From Datisca glomerata (Eukaryota > Streptophyta > Magnoliopsida > Cucurbitales > Datiscaceae): DNA of 64,000 bases. The notes beneath the pieces were generated by a model, which worked only from the letters and a program-made list of their open reading frames with translations, was not told where the DNA came from and did no database searches. The position numbers were made by a program, and so were the translations under genes. The stretch lies in contig QANY01002976.1 in NCBI GenBank assembly GCA_003255025.1, positions 3,456,615 to 3,520,614 on the forward strand, written 5' to 3'. This document shows positions 12,233 to 23,805 of the stretch, in pieces; position 1 is the first letter of the stretch; each line of letters opens with the position of its first letter.

Positions 12233-14044
12233 ATTATAAAAAAAAACCGTGTAACGAGATATGTAAAAAATTTAAATTGGAATTGGTTATTCTAGGGGTA
12301 AACTAGTAAGATCCTTGAGATCTCAATTTTTAATTACAAATAAATGAAATAGAAAATTGTCAATTTCGCTACTAAAAAAGAGACATATATTAAATTAAGT
12401 TAAAAAAGGCATATTTTCTAGAATTTCTAAATAACTAAACGTTGCAAAATGTCCAAATGTGAAATGACGAGTTTTTTAGTAGAAATACTTAAATCATTGT
12501 TCGATTTTCTAGACACAAAATCGTACTAAAAGGATGAGATGAATTTTATATTATCATTCTTGTCTAATTATTTGAAGTTAACTATACTTTTACCCTTCAT
12601 TTATATACATGTATGATTTTTATTGGTTTTAAATTTATAATTTCTCTTTTGAAACAATTACATTTCGTTAAATGAAACATTTCTTTACTAGAAAAGCTTT
12701 CAAATTGCACATCTCAATTAAACAATTTCACACTCTTTTGAAACGGTTACATCAATAACTTGTAACATATAGTTTTCAGTTTGAGGATTATGATTTGAAA
12801 AGCTATGAACATAATGGAAACGCGAAATGCTTGAACGCTTTGGATTTGATTTCTTTCTATCCCGGTACTTTGGCTATTTGAAGTAGAGGTTGAAGAAACA
12901 ATACCGTACACGTATTTACTGCATTTATATTTATTATGTATCTAAGTACTGGGTGGGGGGTCGAGGAGGTGACTCGGAGTTAGAGCTATGACCAGCTCCT
13001 TCCATCTTAAGTATTTTGTATGGGATAACACGGTAGTCGAGATTAAAGATGCGTTTGTTAGTATTTAGAGTTGTAATACTTTAATATATTGAAAAATGTT
13101 ATATTACTTCATAATTATGGCATTACGGTTTTCTATGAAACATTTCTCCATATTTTATAACATATTCATATGTATATAAAAATATTTTAAGAAATATTTG
13201 AACATGTTTTTTTTTAGAAATACTTTCACATATCAAAATTTATTTTAAACAATAATATTTATCAAAATATATTTGATTTAAAGTAATATTTTTTAATACG
13301 TTCAAGTGCTTTTAGATGAAGCTCCTAAGAAGAGAAAAATATGAACCAGAAATGACCAAAAATTTTGGATAGACAAAATAAAGTCGCAACTCGGAAACTG
13401 ATTTATCAACCCGTAAACCGGTACCCCATTTTGGCTCGGTCTCATCTGTGAAATATTTTTGTATATGACTCATGGTTTTGAATCTCATACCGGCTGAAAC
13501 AACAGAACAGTACGGTATTTCACTAGGTTTCTCCGATTGTTTTTGCCTGCTTTTTGTTCTCTTCTTTCAAAATTACGTAATTATGTGTTTCTTCATGTGA
13601 CGTCTTCATTTATGAATCCCCTTCAAAAAATAAGGAAAATTTTGTATGATATATCCAATTTGAAGACGAATGTATATATTGATATTGTCCATTATGATCT
13701 ATTACTTTCTATCAATAATTCATTCGTTATTATTATTAAATTTTGCAGAGAAAAACGATAACATCAAAACTATATATGTAAAGTATTCTGATACGAGATT
13801 TACTTGCATACCCAAAAGACTAGAGTATCAAAGTCAATCTTTTAAGAAAAAAACACATTTAAGACATACAAGAATAATAAATGAAATGTTGAAATCATAA
13901 AATTGAGAGTGGTCACATGGAGGCAAGCATTTAATTCAAATTTTTCATTTAATTTGAGTTACATAAATCATTCATTTCTTATCTTTTATAGGGTGCATGA
14001 TAATATATAGTGTGTGCAACTTATACAACGGTTATAATGAAAAT
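12233..14044. other. AT-rich intergenic DNA, no gene seen
   Basis: Short open frames exist near 13537-13900 on the plus strand, but they are lysine- and isoleucine-rich products of AT-rich DNA with no recognisable motif. A short GC-richer patch at 12945-13000 contains GTCGAGGAGGTGACTCGGAG; I cannot assign it. Confidence 0.6.
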
Positions 14045-14830
14045 TTAGGACAGGGCTGGCAAAAAAGTCGAATTGCTTAGAAATCGTTTGAAAGATATTT
14101 CAATGTGGCTAAAGCCTGCGACAGCTGCACATGTCCATTCTCACAACATGGCCGTAAAAATAACGTGTATAATATCAATCTAGACATATCAAACTTAGGC
14201 ATAATACCATTAAACCATTGTTGTCAAATGACATGATTTTTATTGACTTCATAAGGTCAAGGGAAAATCTAGCAAATCATTTAATGAGCTAATAGAGCAA
14301 ACAACGAGAGGAATGAGACTAAAGCCTATTCAATGAATCATTCAGGTGGTAAACTAATCTAGTTGACTGGAGATCCCAAAATTTACTTGATTCTTCTGGA
14401 ATCAGATTATGTGGAATCGAATTCCAAATTGTCATTCTAATTGTTTACTATGACTTTGAAATCTAATTATACGTGAGTCCCATAACATCGACCAAAATGA
14501 ATTTCTTTGACTTCATGGAATGTGATACCTAATAAAAAGGTCGTAATGAGATTTCATATTTTTATTCTCAATAAAGTGATTCCTAATGGTTAATAAATAC
14601 ATTAATCTGATTCCAGATTCTGATTCATAGTCATTCCATTCTTCATCTGATTCCTAAGAAAACCAATTCCAAAATTTATCCGATTCTAAATGCAATTAAA
14701 CGTGTCATAAGTTCAATATAAAAACTAACAGGAATGATTCATATTAACACACTAAGAAACTTCTAGTTTCTTCTTATTCCTATAATGTAAGTAAGTGGGT
14801 TGTATGTTAACGTAAAAGGGTATGCTTAGT
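14045..14830 (+). mobile_element. Truncated Ty1/copia 3' end (copy 1)
   Basis: It is homologous to 25440-25925, the 3' end of the second copia copy. Shared blocks include TTGACTTCATAAGGTCAA (14243; 25633), GAATGAGACTAAA, and AGAAACTT-TAGTTTCTTC near 14757 and 25850. The coding part corresponds to the end of copia RNase H, but it has shifts. It starts abruptly near 14045 and contains a MITE-like insertion at about 14386-14709 that copy 2 lacks. Confidence 0.8.
14386..14709. mobile_element. MITE-like insertion inside copia copy 1, probably hAT-type
   Basis: Copy 2 of the copia 3' end passes directly from GAGATCCCAA to AGTTCTAGATTAAATAG, while copy 1 has about 325 extra bp here. The insert has related inverted ends: TTTACTTGATTCTTCTGGAA on the left and, reversed, GTTTAATTGCATTTAGAATC on the right. 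It is full of GATTCC/GGAATC words and has no coding sequence. The exact target-site duplication is not clear because the site has mutated. Confidence 0.65.
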
Positions 14831-15097
14831 ATTTAATTTTGTTGCTGGATTATTAGATGGAACTTCTACTGTTAGAACTGTTATGTGATCTACACAAATA
14901 CTTCGAAGGCAAAAAGAAAACTATTTTCGTGAGCTTTATGGATCTCCGCAAATTGATGCATAGGCAGCCAGACCATGTCACACTGGTATCGCAGGCGGAA
15001 ATGGGGTTGAAGAAATAGGCCAAATTTATGAATCAGCACATGGAAACTTTGGGCTGAATCACCAAGGAGACTAAGAAAGTATGTCTGCTAATTTTCC
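14831..15097. other. Unassigned flank between copia copy 1 and the first CACTA element
   Basis: A short stretch with a partial open frame (DLRKLMHRQPDHVTLVSQ in one frame) and no family that I can name. It may belong to the retrotransposon into which the CACTA element inserted. Confidence 0.3.
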
Positions 15098-15100
15098 GTG

Positions 15101-15360
15101 CACTACTACAAAACTGGTTTTTAACGACGGAGATTCTCGTCATTAAAAATTAAAGACGACAGGTAAGCACCAATCGTCTTAAAAGGTGTCATAAAAAACA
15201 CAAACTTTTACGATGGGTAACAAAAACGACGGTTGTTTCAGACACTGTCGTCTTCAAATCCACAAGAACGGCGGTTTTTTTGTAGTTCATTGATGACAGT
15301 TGTTTTGAAACCGTCATTTTTGTTATAGTTTTACGATGGTTTATCTACAAACCATTTTTT
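15101..15360. repeat. Left terminal inverted repeat and subterminal repeats of CACTA 1
   Basis: The terminal CACTACTACAAAA is followed by ACGACGG and CGTC/GACG words in alternating orientation, such as ACGACGGAGATTCTCGTC and GACGGTTGTTTCAGACACTG. These pair as short hairpins. In En/Spm such subterminal motifs bind the TnpA protein. Confidence 0.85.
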
Positions 15361-15563
15361 GTGATGATATTTTTTTAAAATTTATTTACAGTATAATTAA
15401 GCCAACCTATTAGAATTGAACAATAAATGAAAATGGAAAAACATCATAGATATATCAACAGACAATATAACTCTTCATTGCATCTAATATGGTTATCCTC
15501 AAAATTTCTAACATTGTAGACCAGAAAGAATAAATAACGTAATTAATTACAAAAACCATGAAA

Positions 15564-18500
15564 CTAAAGAACTTTGAAAACTTCTTTAAGTTGTTCTAGT
15601 TGCTCCAAATTGATATACTTAGTGGTTGAATCCTGCAAAAAATAATGATCGGTTTAACCCATCAATTTATTACAAAGTAAAGTAATAGAGTATTGAAATT
15701 TATCACTCATATATGTTTTGTTGATTTGATATTTATTGCTTCGAATATACACTCATGTGTTGCCTTATAAATTATTTCGTTTAACCCTGAGTAAAAGATA
15801 AAACATACAAAGTTAAACAAATTATAAACGCACCAATATCATACTAACCACAAGACATAGTTACATGTAATACCTTCAAAAATCACAGTGTCTTCATCAT
15901 TTGGTCGAACATAAGCAACCTCGTTTTCACCATTTGTGTCAAATGTTTTAACAGAAGGAATCTGTTTCGCCAAAAAATAACAATCTAATCATGTATCACT
16001 TAAATCATCATCAACAATACTTTTACGATATTCTCTTTAAGTGAAAGATAAGACAACTGATCATCTTAGATCTTTTGGATCTTCGACATAAAAAAAAACG
16101 TGTTTGGCTTGCAAAGCCAAAAATAAAAGGCTCATTTTTACAACCTAATATTGCAAGATCATCTAATGTAAATCTAAAATCATCAACTTTGATCCCATTA
16201 TTATTCTCAACTCACTCACATTTAAACAATGAAATTCTAAACGTATGATAATTAAGCTCCCAAATCTCTTGGATTACTCCATAAAAGGACGAGTTTGAAT
16301 AAATATGATTGGTATCCTTAGCACTTGTAATCTGCATTGTATGTGCCACTACACTAACTCCATTGTTCTGGAAACATCAATCATTATCATGACATTTTGT
16401 ATGAAATTTATAGCCATTCATGGCGTAACCAAAATATTTGATTACCTTATAAGTTGGGTCATATGCTATCCACCTCAGTGTATTTGTTACACTTATATAG
16501 ACATCAATATCATTTACATTATCACCATCTGAGCATGTAACTCCAATTGATTTAACTCCTAGATATTCGATGCAAAACTCTACAGCTTCTTCAACAATAT
16601 AACACTCACTAATGCAACCCTCTGGACGATTGTGATTTCTTACATAACCCTTTAATATTTTCATATATCGTTCAAATGAGTACATCCACCGTAAGTAAAC
16701 TGGTCGACAGTGGCATACCTCTCTAACAAGGTGCACAATGAGATGAACCATGATGGTAAAGAATGTGGAATGAATTTTTTTTTTCAAGAATACATAACTT
16801 CACAATAATTTCTTTTTGTAGCACATCTAGTTGTGTAACATCTATAACCTTACTACCGATTACATTAAAGAATGAATAATGTTGGTGATTGCATATTCTA
16901 CATGATCAAGTAATAATCCACGTATTGTCATGGGAAGAATATGTTGCATTAATGTATGACAATCGTGAGATTTCAACCTATTAGTATCAAGATCTTTCAA
17001 AGAAATCATATTTGAAAATTTGATGAGTATCCTTCAGGAACTTTTATGTTAGCTAATGTAGTGCATAGTTTCTTCTTTTCTGCTCGTGACAATTTGTAAC
17101 AAGATGAGGGTAGGACTATTGTTTTTCATCAACTTTTGGCGCCAATTCTAGTCTAATTCCCATTTCCACAAGATCTACACGAGTAGACAGCCCATCTCTT
17201 GTCTTCTCAGAAATGTCAAGCAATGTTCCTATAATATTCATGCAAATATTTTTTCAATGTGCATAACATCGAGACAATGTCGAACATGTAATCTTTTCCA
17301 ATATTCTCGATTGAAGAAAATTGATCTCTTCTTCCAATCAGATTTGAACAATCCATCTTTCACATACCTTCACATTCTTCTTTCCCAGTGTAAATCTAAC
17401 TTTCTCAACTCTTCCCAACACTTTTTTCCACTTAAAGGTGCAGGAGTTGTACTAAGCTCTTGATTACCATCAAATGCCTTTTTTGCCATCTATAAAGATG
17501 TATGAGTGGTAAAAATCTTCTATGTCCTATATATGCATTTTGTTTGCTGTGTTTTAACCTAATAGAAGATGTATCCTCTGCACATGTTGGACAAGCATAA
17601 TAACCTTTAACAATGCATCCACATAAGTTTCCATATGCAGAAAAATCATTGATCGTCCACATTAAAACTACTCTTAGAGTAAAACTTTATTCCCGATATG
17701 CATCATACGCCTCAATTCCCACTTCCCAGAAAATTTTACGATCATCAATCAAAGGTGCTAAATAAACATCAATATCATTTCCGGGTTGCTTAGGACCAGC
17801 TATTAACAATGTTAACAGCATGTATTTTCTTTTCATGCATAACCATGGAGGGAGATTATATATCTCATAATAACAGGCCAAGAACTATATTTACTACTAA
17901 GAGAACTAAATGGATTTATCTCATCTGCTGCAATAGCTAATCAAAGGTGTCTTGGCTCAGCTGTGAAATCCAGTCACTTATGGTCTATAAGCTTCCAAGA
18001 TGGAGAATCAATTGGGTGACGTAATTTACCATCTCTTTCTCTATCATAAGCATGCCATGTCAAGTTTTTTGTAATATCTACTCTTATACATTCGTTTAAA
18101 CTGTGGTATGGGAGGAAAATACCATAACACATTTACAAGCACTCCTTTTTTTCCCCTGACAAATTCTTCGACGGTTGCCATCTCGAGACACCACACACAG
18201 GACATACAGTTGCTTCTACACGCTCATTTCTATATAAAATGAAATCATTAGGACATGCATGTATTTTTTTTATACTCCATTCCTAAATCACACAAGGTTT
18301 TATTAGTCTCGTAGAATGAAAAGGGCACTTGATTGCCATCTGGAAGCATTTCTTCTAACACACTTAATAAATCTGAAAAAACTTATGTCTTAATATTTAG
18401 CCTTTAAATTATACAACTTCACTAATGCAAATAATTCTGTGAACTTTTTACAATTAGGGTACAAAGACATCTCAGCGACATTAAGCATCTTTTCGAATTT

Positions 18501-18858
18501 CTCAGGACTATCTTAATAAAAATCTTCTACTGCTTCAACCATATTTACGGTACATTTATAATCATCAATATTTACATGAGATCTCTCTCTTCATTCATTT
18601 ATACCAAATGTACTTATTCTAGAATTATCAAATTCTCCATGCCACACCCATGTTTGATATCCTTGATATATACCATTAATGAATAAGTGATTTCTAAAAT
18701 CAGAGAAAGTGAAACGTTTGAGATTCTCACATTCCACACACGGACAACGTAAGAAATAAGGGGTCATTACCATGCTCCATCATATACTTGAGAAATTTGT
18801 CAACCCCAATGTCATAATTTGTAGATGCTCCATCCATAAACATCCACGGTTTATCCAT
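15564..18858 (-). pseudogene. TNP2-type CACTA transposase (Transposase_21), broken
   Basis: Read on the minus strand from the ATG at 18858 (MDKPWMFMDGASTNYDIGVD). The N-terminal Transpos_assoc zinc domain follows after a frameshift at 18773-18591 (CPCVECENLKRFTFSDFRNH and YQTWVWHGEF). Transposase core motifs: a cysteine pair in VCPVCGVSRWQPSK near 18190; LPPWLCMKRKYMLLTLLIAG and PGNDIDVYLAPLIDD at 17881-17687; TINDFSAYGNLCG and GHRRFLPLIHLY at 17660-17460. Next comes TIMVHLIVHLVREVCHCRPV and YLRWMYSFERYMKILKGYV at 16787-16377. A DUF4216-like part follows (YFGVIQEIWE-type text at 16300-16000), and a short last exon starts after TGCAG near 15636 and stops at 15564. Many shifts and stops mean it is not functional. 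Confidence 0.88.
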
Positions 18859-18979
18859 CCTGAGAATATTAAAATATATTGAAAACTTGATATAACGCTA
18901 GAATTAACATAATTAAATTGAAAAATATGGAGAGAAAAAAAAGAAATATACTCTCTAAGATTGTGAGTTGAATCCATAA

Positions 18980-19613
18980 AAAACAAATCATAGAATCATT
19001 TAGTGAATGTAAATGAGATCTCAAGTTTAAGTAGATGAGAAAACAATTAATTCGAAGGAGAAATAGAGAATCGAAGATGATGATAAGATGCAGAGACAGT
19101 ATTGATATATTAGAAACAACGAAGAGAATAAGAGAAAACGTGTGATAAAGGATGATGGGTTATATATACCCTATCATGAATGATGACCAATTCCATGTGC
19201 AGGAATAAAAAAAATTAAAGGCACGTGGTGTAAAGTATTAAACACGACGGGTGGGCTATAAGCCGTCATTAATGTAGTTTCTAGAATGACGGGTTCTAGA
19301 AAACTCGTCGTTGTTGAACAACATCAAAAATGACTGTTGATATAGACACCGTCATTTTTGAAACTTCATTAACAACGAGGTATAGATAACCCGTCGTGTT
19401 TGATGCAGTAAAATATAAAAAATGAAATTCAATTTTATTAATCCCCAATCCTGCAAATAAAAACATGTACAAGTCTACTTAGAATATGACCACAAACTTA
19501 GAATTCATTCAGAATAATTTGTAGAACACTTCTATTAATATTTAAAATGTAACTTATTACACACAGAGTAACTTATTTACAATCATAAAAATCAAAATGC
19601 AACCTAAAGCTAG
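18980..19613. repeat. Internal block of subterminal-type repeats between the two CACTA 1 genes
   Basis: Between 19240 and 19405 the same vocabulary as the element's ends recurs in both orientations: CACGACGGGTGG, GCCGTCATTAATG, GAATGACGGGTTC, ACTCGTCGTTGTTG, CACCGTCATTTTTG, AACCCGTCGTGTTTG. No CACTA terminus is found here. The block lies about 0.4-0.5 kb upstream of the transposase start (18858, minus strand) and just beyond the stop of the other gene (19614). The rest of the gap shows nothing recognisable. Confidence 0.8.
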
Positions 19614-22527
19614 TTATCCCAACTGACAGCACATATACTCAGCGAAGTGATCGGACCATTCAAATCGTACTTCATCAATCTATTCTTGTGTAATTGTTGA
19701 TTTGGTCGTGAACTGCCACAAAAAAATTAACAATTACATTAGTCAAACTATTATACACTATCAATAGAATAGATTTAATATAGTGAAACAATAACTAGTT
19801 TATGTACCATTTCATTCATAGACTTGTTATGATTCTCGATTATATGTTTCGTGAAACGCAAAACAAAATAGTCACATTCAACGTTTCCAGCTTGCTTAGG
19901 ACACTATTATATAAATTAATTATATAGATTAATAAATCCAAACACTTAGTATAGTCATAAAATATAAATGTATAAATTAATACTTGAGGTTTTATCCACT
20001 TCAAGGATTTCCTAATTGTAAGTTGTAGCATAGCTTTAACAATATTGAAAGCCCTGCATAAGAAATTTTAACCCTTAATTATACATTCATAGTGTAATTC
20101 ATAATATATTTAACTATTAACTAGAGAGTAAAACTTACTTCATAACATCTTTCAGGTCCTTATGACTAAAATTATTAATAGAGTAAAAGATATATGCATT
20201 GCTCTCGTGAAAATCAGGACGACCAATATCAAATGATGGGAGAGATTAAATGAGAAAAAACATATTGCCCAGGTCGTGTGGCTATCAAAATATTGGAAAT
20301 GTAATGTGCTCTCTCGTTTGAATTACCCCATGATGTACCTATGAGTGAGGGATCGATAAAGACAAATAAGCTGATGTGTTGCTCTCGTAACTTCCAATAA
20401 AGGGACCTACAATAAATAAAACACCAAAATATAAGCAATTAGCAGCATCTTGTAAAACATGTATATAATTATTGAATCGATTACTAAGCATCTTACTCCA
20501 TATAAATTGACACTATACTACAAGATATCTCGCGCATTTCACATAATTTCTTATTATCATCTTTATCATAAAATGTTCTAGCATTATCATAACCAAAAAT
20601 GGCTCTCTCATAATCGATTGTAATGGCCTCATCCGCTCCCATCTTCTCGGCCATTGTGTAGAGATACTTTAGGCCTCGTGGAACGTTTACAGGCATTGGG
20701 TTTTATGTAACAGGCTTCATAGGAGATTTCTTCTTTAGAGATTTGTCCTAAATACAAAGCTAATTTAGTGTTTCACACAAGATCATTACAACTTCTAAAT
20801 AACTAATAAATAAAAAAAAAACATATTACCTTTATAAGTCTGACTAGATGTTAAGGCTAAAGCACATGACACCCTAGAGCCTGACCCGCAGTCTGCAGCT
20901 CATCCTGAACTAGGATAGGTAGATGGGCATCATCAATCATGACTAAATCAATTGACACACATTCATTCCCTCTCCTACCAGAACAACATTGCTTGTTGTA
21001 TCAATAATTGTGTCGTATGTGACAACTTCATCATCAATATCCACAAACAACTTGCACGCAATTTTCTAAAATAATTTAAACATTATGAGTATGTGTATGT
21101 ATAAATATTATTTACTAAAAAATAAAAGTTTATAACTTATTGAAAATACCTTTACAACTTTCCTCTCACTCATAGAAAGCCCATCCTTGCATTTGGAGCA
21201 GCTTGCCTTATCCGATGGAGGAGTTATTTTAGGATCACCTTTAAGTGTCTCTTGCTCCAACTCCTTAAATTTGGCACTCCACCTCAAATTCTCCTCATTC
21301 ACAACTTGCTTATAGACTTGAGTCAATTTGGGCTCAATTCCAGCCTTTGAGTTGTGTCGAGTAAGTTTAAAATATCTGGTTGGGGTCACAAAATGGCCCA
21401 AACACCTTACCTGACCATCATGTTTCGGATTACCCAAAACCATGGTAAGAATGTCCTGGGTACTGGAAGTAGTCACCCATTTCTCCTGAAGTTCATCCTA
21501 CAATTAAAACGCATATAATTAAACTAAAATAATCATATTAAATTCAAACTAATTAAATAAAATGAATTAAAAACACTTATAATTTTTTTCACTTTTTCAT
21601 CGACGGCCTCATCCTTGAATCTTCCGTTTTAATCCTTACGAGCACACTTCCACAATGTTTCCTGATCTAATGCTCGTTAGTACCTTTTTTTTGCTATCAT
21701 AATGGTTAGTAGTAATTAAAGACATAGTAACTTGCCAATAAATATTAAGTTCTGAAGAGGTTTAATAATCACTACCAATATTTCCTCCAATCTTGTGTAT
21801 CTCATACGAGAGATTTTATGGTCATATTTATTTTACGCTCGGTTCAATTGTTGTTGTTCCCTTATTTTCGACAGTTGAACAATTAATAGTAATTATACCA
21901 AAAATTTTAGTTAAAAATTGAACGTGAAACTAAAACTCAAAATAAATGATTTTACCAAAAATTACCAAAATTTCAGGAGTAAGATGAGATTTCACAAACC
22001 CATCTCAATGCAGTTGCTCGATGAAGTTATACTTGATAGACGGTTGCCTTAACTTTTTGGGGTCGTCCAAATAAGGGAAACTAAATATTTGATCGAGGCT
22101 ATACTTAAATTTACGATATAGTTCGCCAGCATTCATTAAGATATTCCCCTTGAGTGCTGAATCTATCACATATTGAGTTTACACCAAAAGTAATTAATAA
22201 AGATTCATAAAGCTTTAATTTGAATCGTAAATAACAACTAAAAATAATTTATTAAAATGTGTAAATACCTCAATAGCTTTGTTCATCTTCTCATTGACCT
22301 ATTTTGGAACATGACGGTCCCAATCCTCGTAAGTTGTTAGAACAATTGAACGTACACAACTTCCAATAAAGCTTTTGAATTTGGGAACATTCTCACCTAC
22401 AAGTTGCCCCTTAATATTTGTTGTGATAACTTTTTTTTTCAAAATTCCTTCTATCACCTTTCAAGGAAGTGAGGTAAGCTGGCTCTCTTTTCACTCTTCT
22501 TTTTGTCGTACTAGTCGTCGTATCCAT
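19614..22527 (-). pseudogene. CACTA accessory gene: PF03004 (Transposase_24) region plus C48/ULP1-like cysteine protease, broken
   Basis: The probable start is ATG 22527 (MDTTTSTTKRRVKREP) on the minus strand, with the stop TAA at 19616-19614. At 21476-21108 the PF03004-like core reads DILTMVLGNPKHDGQVRCLG then HFVTPTRYFKLT, followed by a charged helical stretch. At 20696-20230 is MPVNVPRGLKYLYTMAEKMG, then the protease fold start FIDPSLIGTSWGNSNERAHY and ISNILIATRPGQYVF. A histidine in a frame-shifted SHHLILVV near 20240 and the cysteine motif CPKQAGNVECDYFVLRF near 19890-19850 mark the C48 catalytic region. The gene is spread over several exons. Function in transposition is unproven; TnpA-like DNA binding and a SUMO-protease-like domain are the family expectation. 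Confidence 0.82.
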
Positions 22528-23399
22528 ATTCAATCTATGTAAGTTATCGATATTTAAATTATCATCACTCGAGTCTTCTCTATCCCATATCTACAAGTTA
22601 TAGGATTGCATTACATATTAGTTATTCATTCAAGTACACATGAGACAGGAAAAATAGTAAAATAATAGACCACATAACCCAATAGGGCAAAGTTGAATGA
22701 ATTAATTAACCAAACGTGCACCTGCGGTATGAAATATTGATCATCAAGTTCATTGTCATTTCATATAACTCAAAAAGAAATTCATATAGGCAGTAGCAAA
22801 AATATTGTGTAGTCACAAAAACCCCAAGAAAACTCATTTGGATTTCTTAAGTCCATAGTCAATTTATATAACCCAACAAATTTAAGTGAACAGATCCATG
22901 GCACAAATGTCAAAGAATGGCAGAAATAATATCGAGATCATGTCAAAGAATGACAAAAATAATATGGTAAAAATATCAAACAATGGCACAAATGCATCAA
23001 TGAAAACCATTCTACAACTAAGAATATGGCCCGGGGGGATGAACTAACGCGGAGAAAGAAGACAATGGCATAAATAATATGGTAAAAATATCAAAGATTC
23101 AGCAAAAATAACAAAGAAAGAAGAAAATCAAAGCAACAATGCCATGGTATCAAACGATGGCAGAAGTGGCACGCGGCTGAGGGAAGACTTGAAAATAATG
23201 AAGATGACGGTGGTAGAGACGAGATGAATGGTAGAGAGGAGATGATGGTGGACGTAAAAATATGACGGTGGATGCAAATCTATGACGGTGGAAGGAGGCA
23301 AGAATCGTGGCGCTCAAGACAAATATGGTGGGGCAGCAACTTCGGGTATGGGATAGGGGAGAAGACGAATTAAAAATTCCTGGGGTTTTAAAATATAAA
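22528..23399. other. Non-coding 5' region of CACTA 1 genes
   Basis: No gene is seen. Repeated phrases of the type CAAAGAATGGCA-AAATAATAT recur near 22910-23070, giving a loose A-rich direct repeat. Downstream are (GATGGTGGA)-like words at 23205-23295. Confidence 0.5.
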
Positions 23400-23802
23400 G
23401 TCACCAAGCACGATGGGGTATAGAGACACTATCGTGCTTGTCGTGTGTTGTAGCAACTTACTTACGACAGGGTCCCAAGACCCCGTTGTATTGTTCTAAT
23501 TAAAGAACACAACGATGGGGTCTCGAGACCTTGTCCTGTGTTGTAGCAACTGAATTACAACGGGGTCTCGAGACCCCGTCATTTTTTCCAATGTCTCACT
23601 TACGATGGGGTCACTAGACCCCGTCGTTTTGTTCTTTATTTTAGTAAAAATGACGGGTCACTAGACCCCGTCGTGTTAGTTAGGACGGGGCTTCAAAACC
23701 CCGTTATTTTTATGTTTCATATTGTGTAAAATGACGGGGTCTTAGTGACCCGTTGTGTCTCTTTTTTAACATGCGTCGTTGAAAAGTGAAATGGTAGTAG
23801 TG
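23400..23802. repeat. Right subterminal repeat array and terminal inverted repeat of CACTA 1
   Basis: Dense alternating copies of ACGGGGTC and GACCCCGTC, for example ACGGGGTCTCGAGACCCCGT near 23560 and GACGGGTCACTAGACCCCGT near 23650, many of them perfect short palindromes. It is denser than the left array. It ends in GGTAGTAGTG at 23802. Confidence 0.88.
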
Positions 23803-23805
23803 ATG

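Larger units (their letters stand above)
15101..23802 (-). mobile_element. CACTA (En/Spm) DNA transposon 1, 8.7 kb, with transposase and accessory gene
   Basis: Both ends carry CACTACTAC inverted repeats. The left end begins CACTACTACAAAACTGG at 15101 and the right end, reversed, begins CACTACTACCATTTCAC at 23802. Each is followed about 10 bases later by TTTT(T/C)AACGACG. The 3-bp flanks are GTG (15098-15100) and ATG (23803-23805), one mismatch from a perfect CACTA target duplication. Arrays of short subterminal repeats built on ACGACGG and GACGGGGTC lie inside both ends. Two genes on the minus strand follow: a PF03004/C48-type gene (22527-19614) and then a TNP2-type transposase (18858-15564). 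Both are damaged by stops and shifts, so the copy is probably inactive. Confidence 0.92.
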
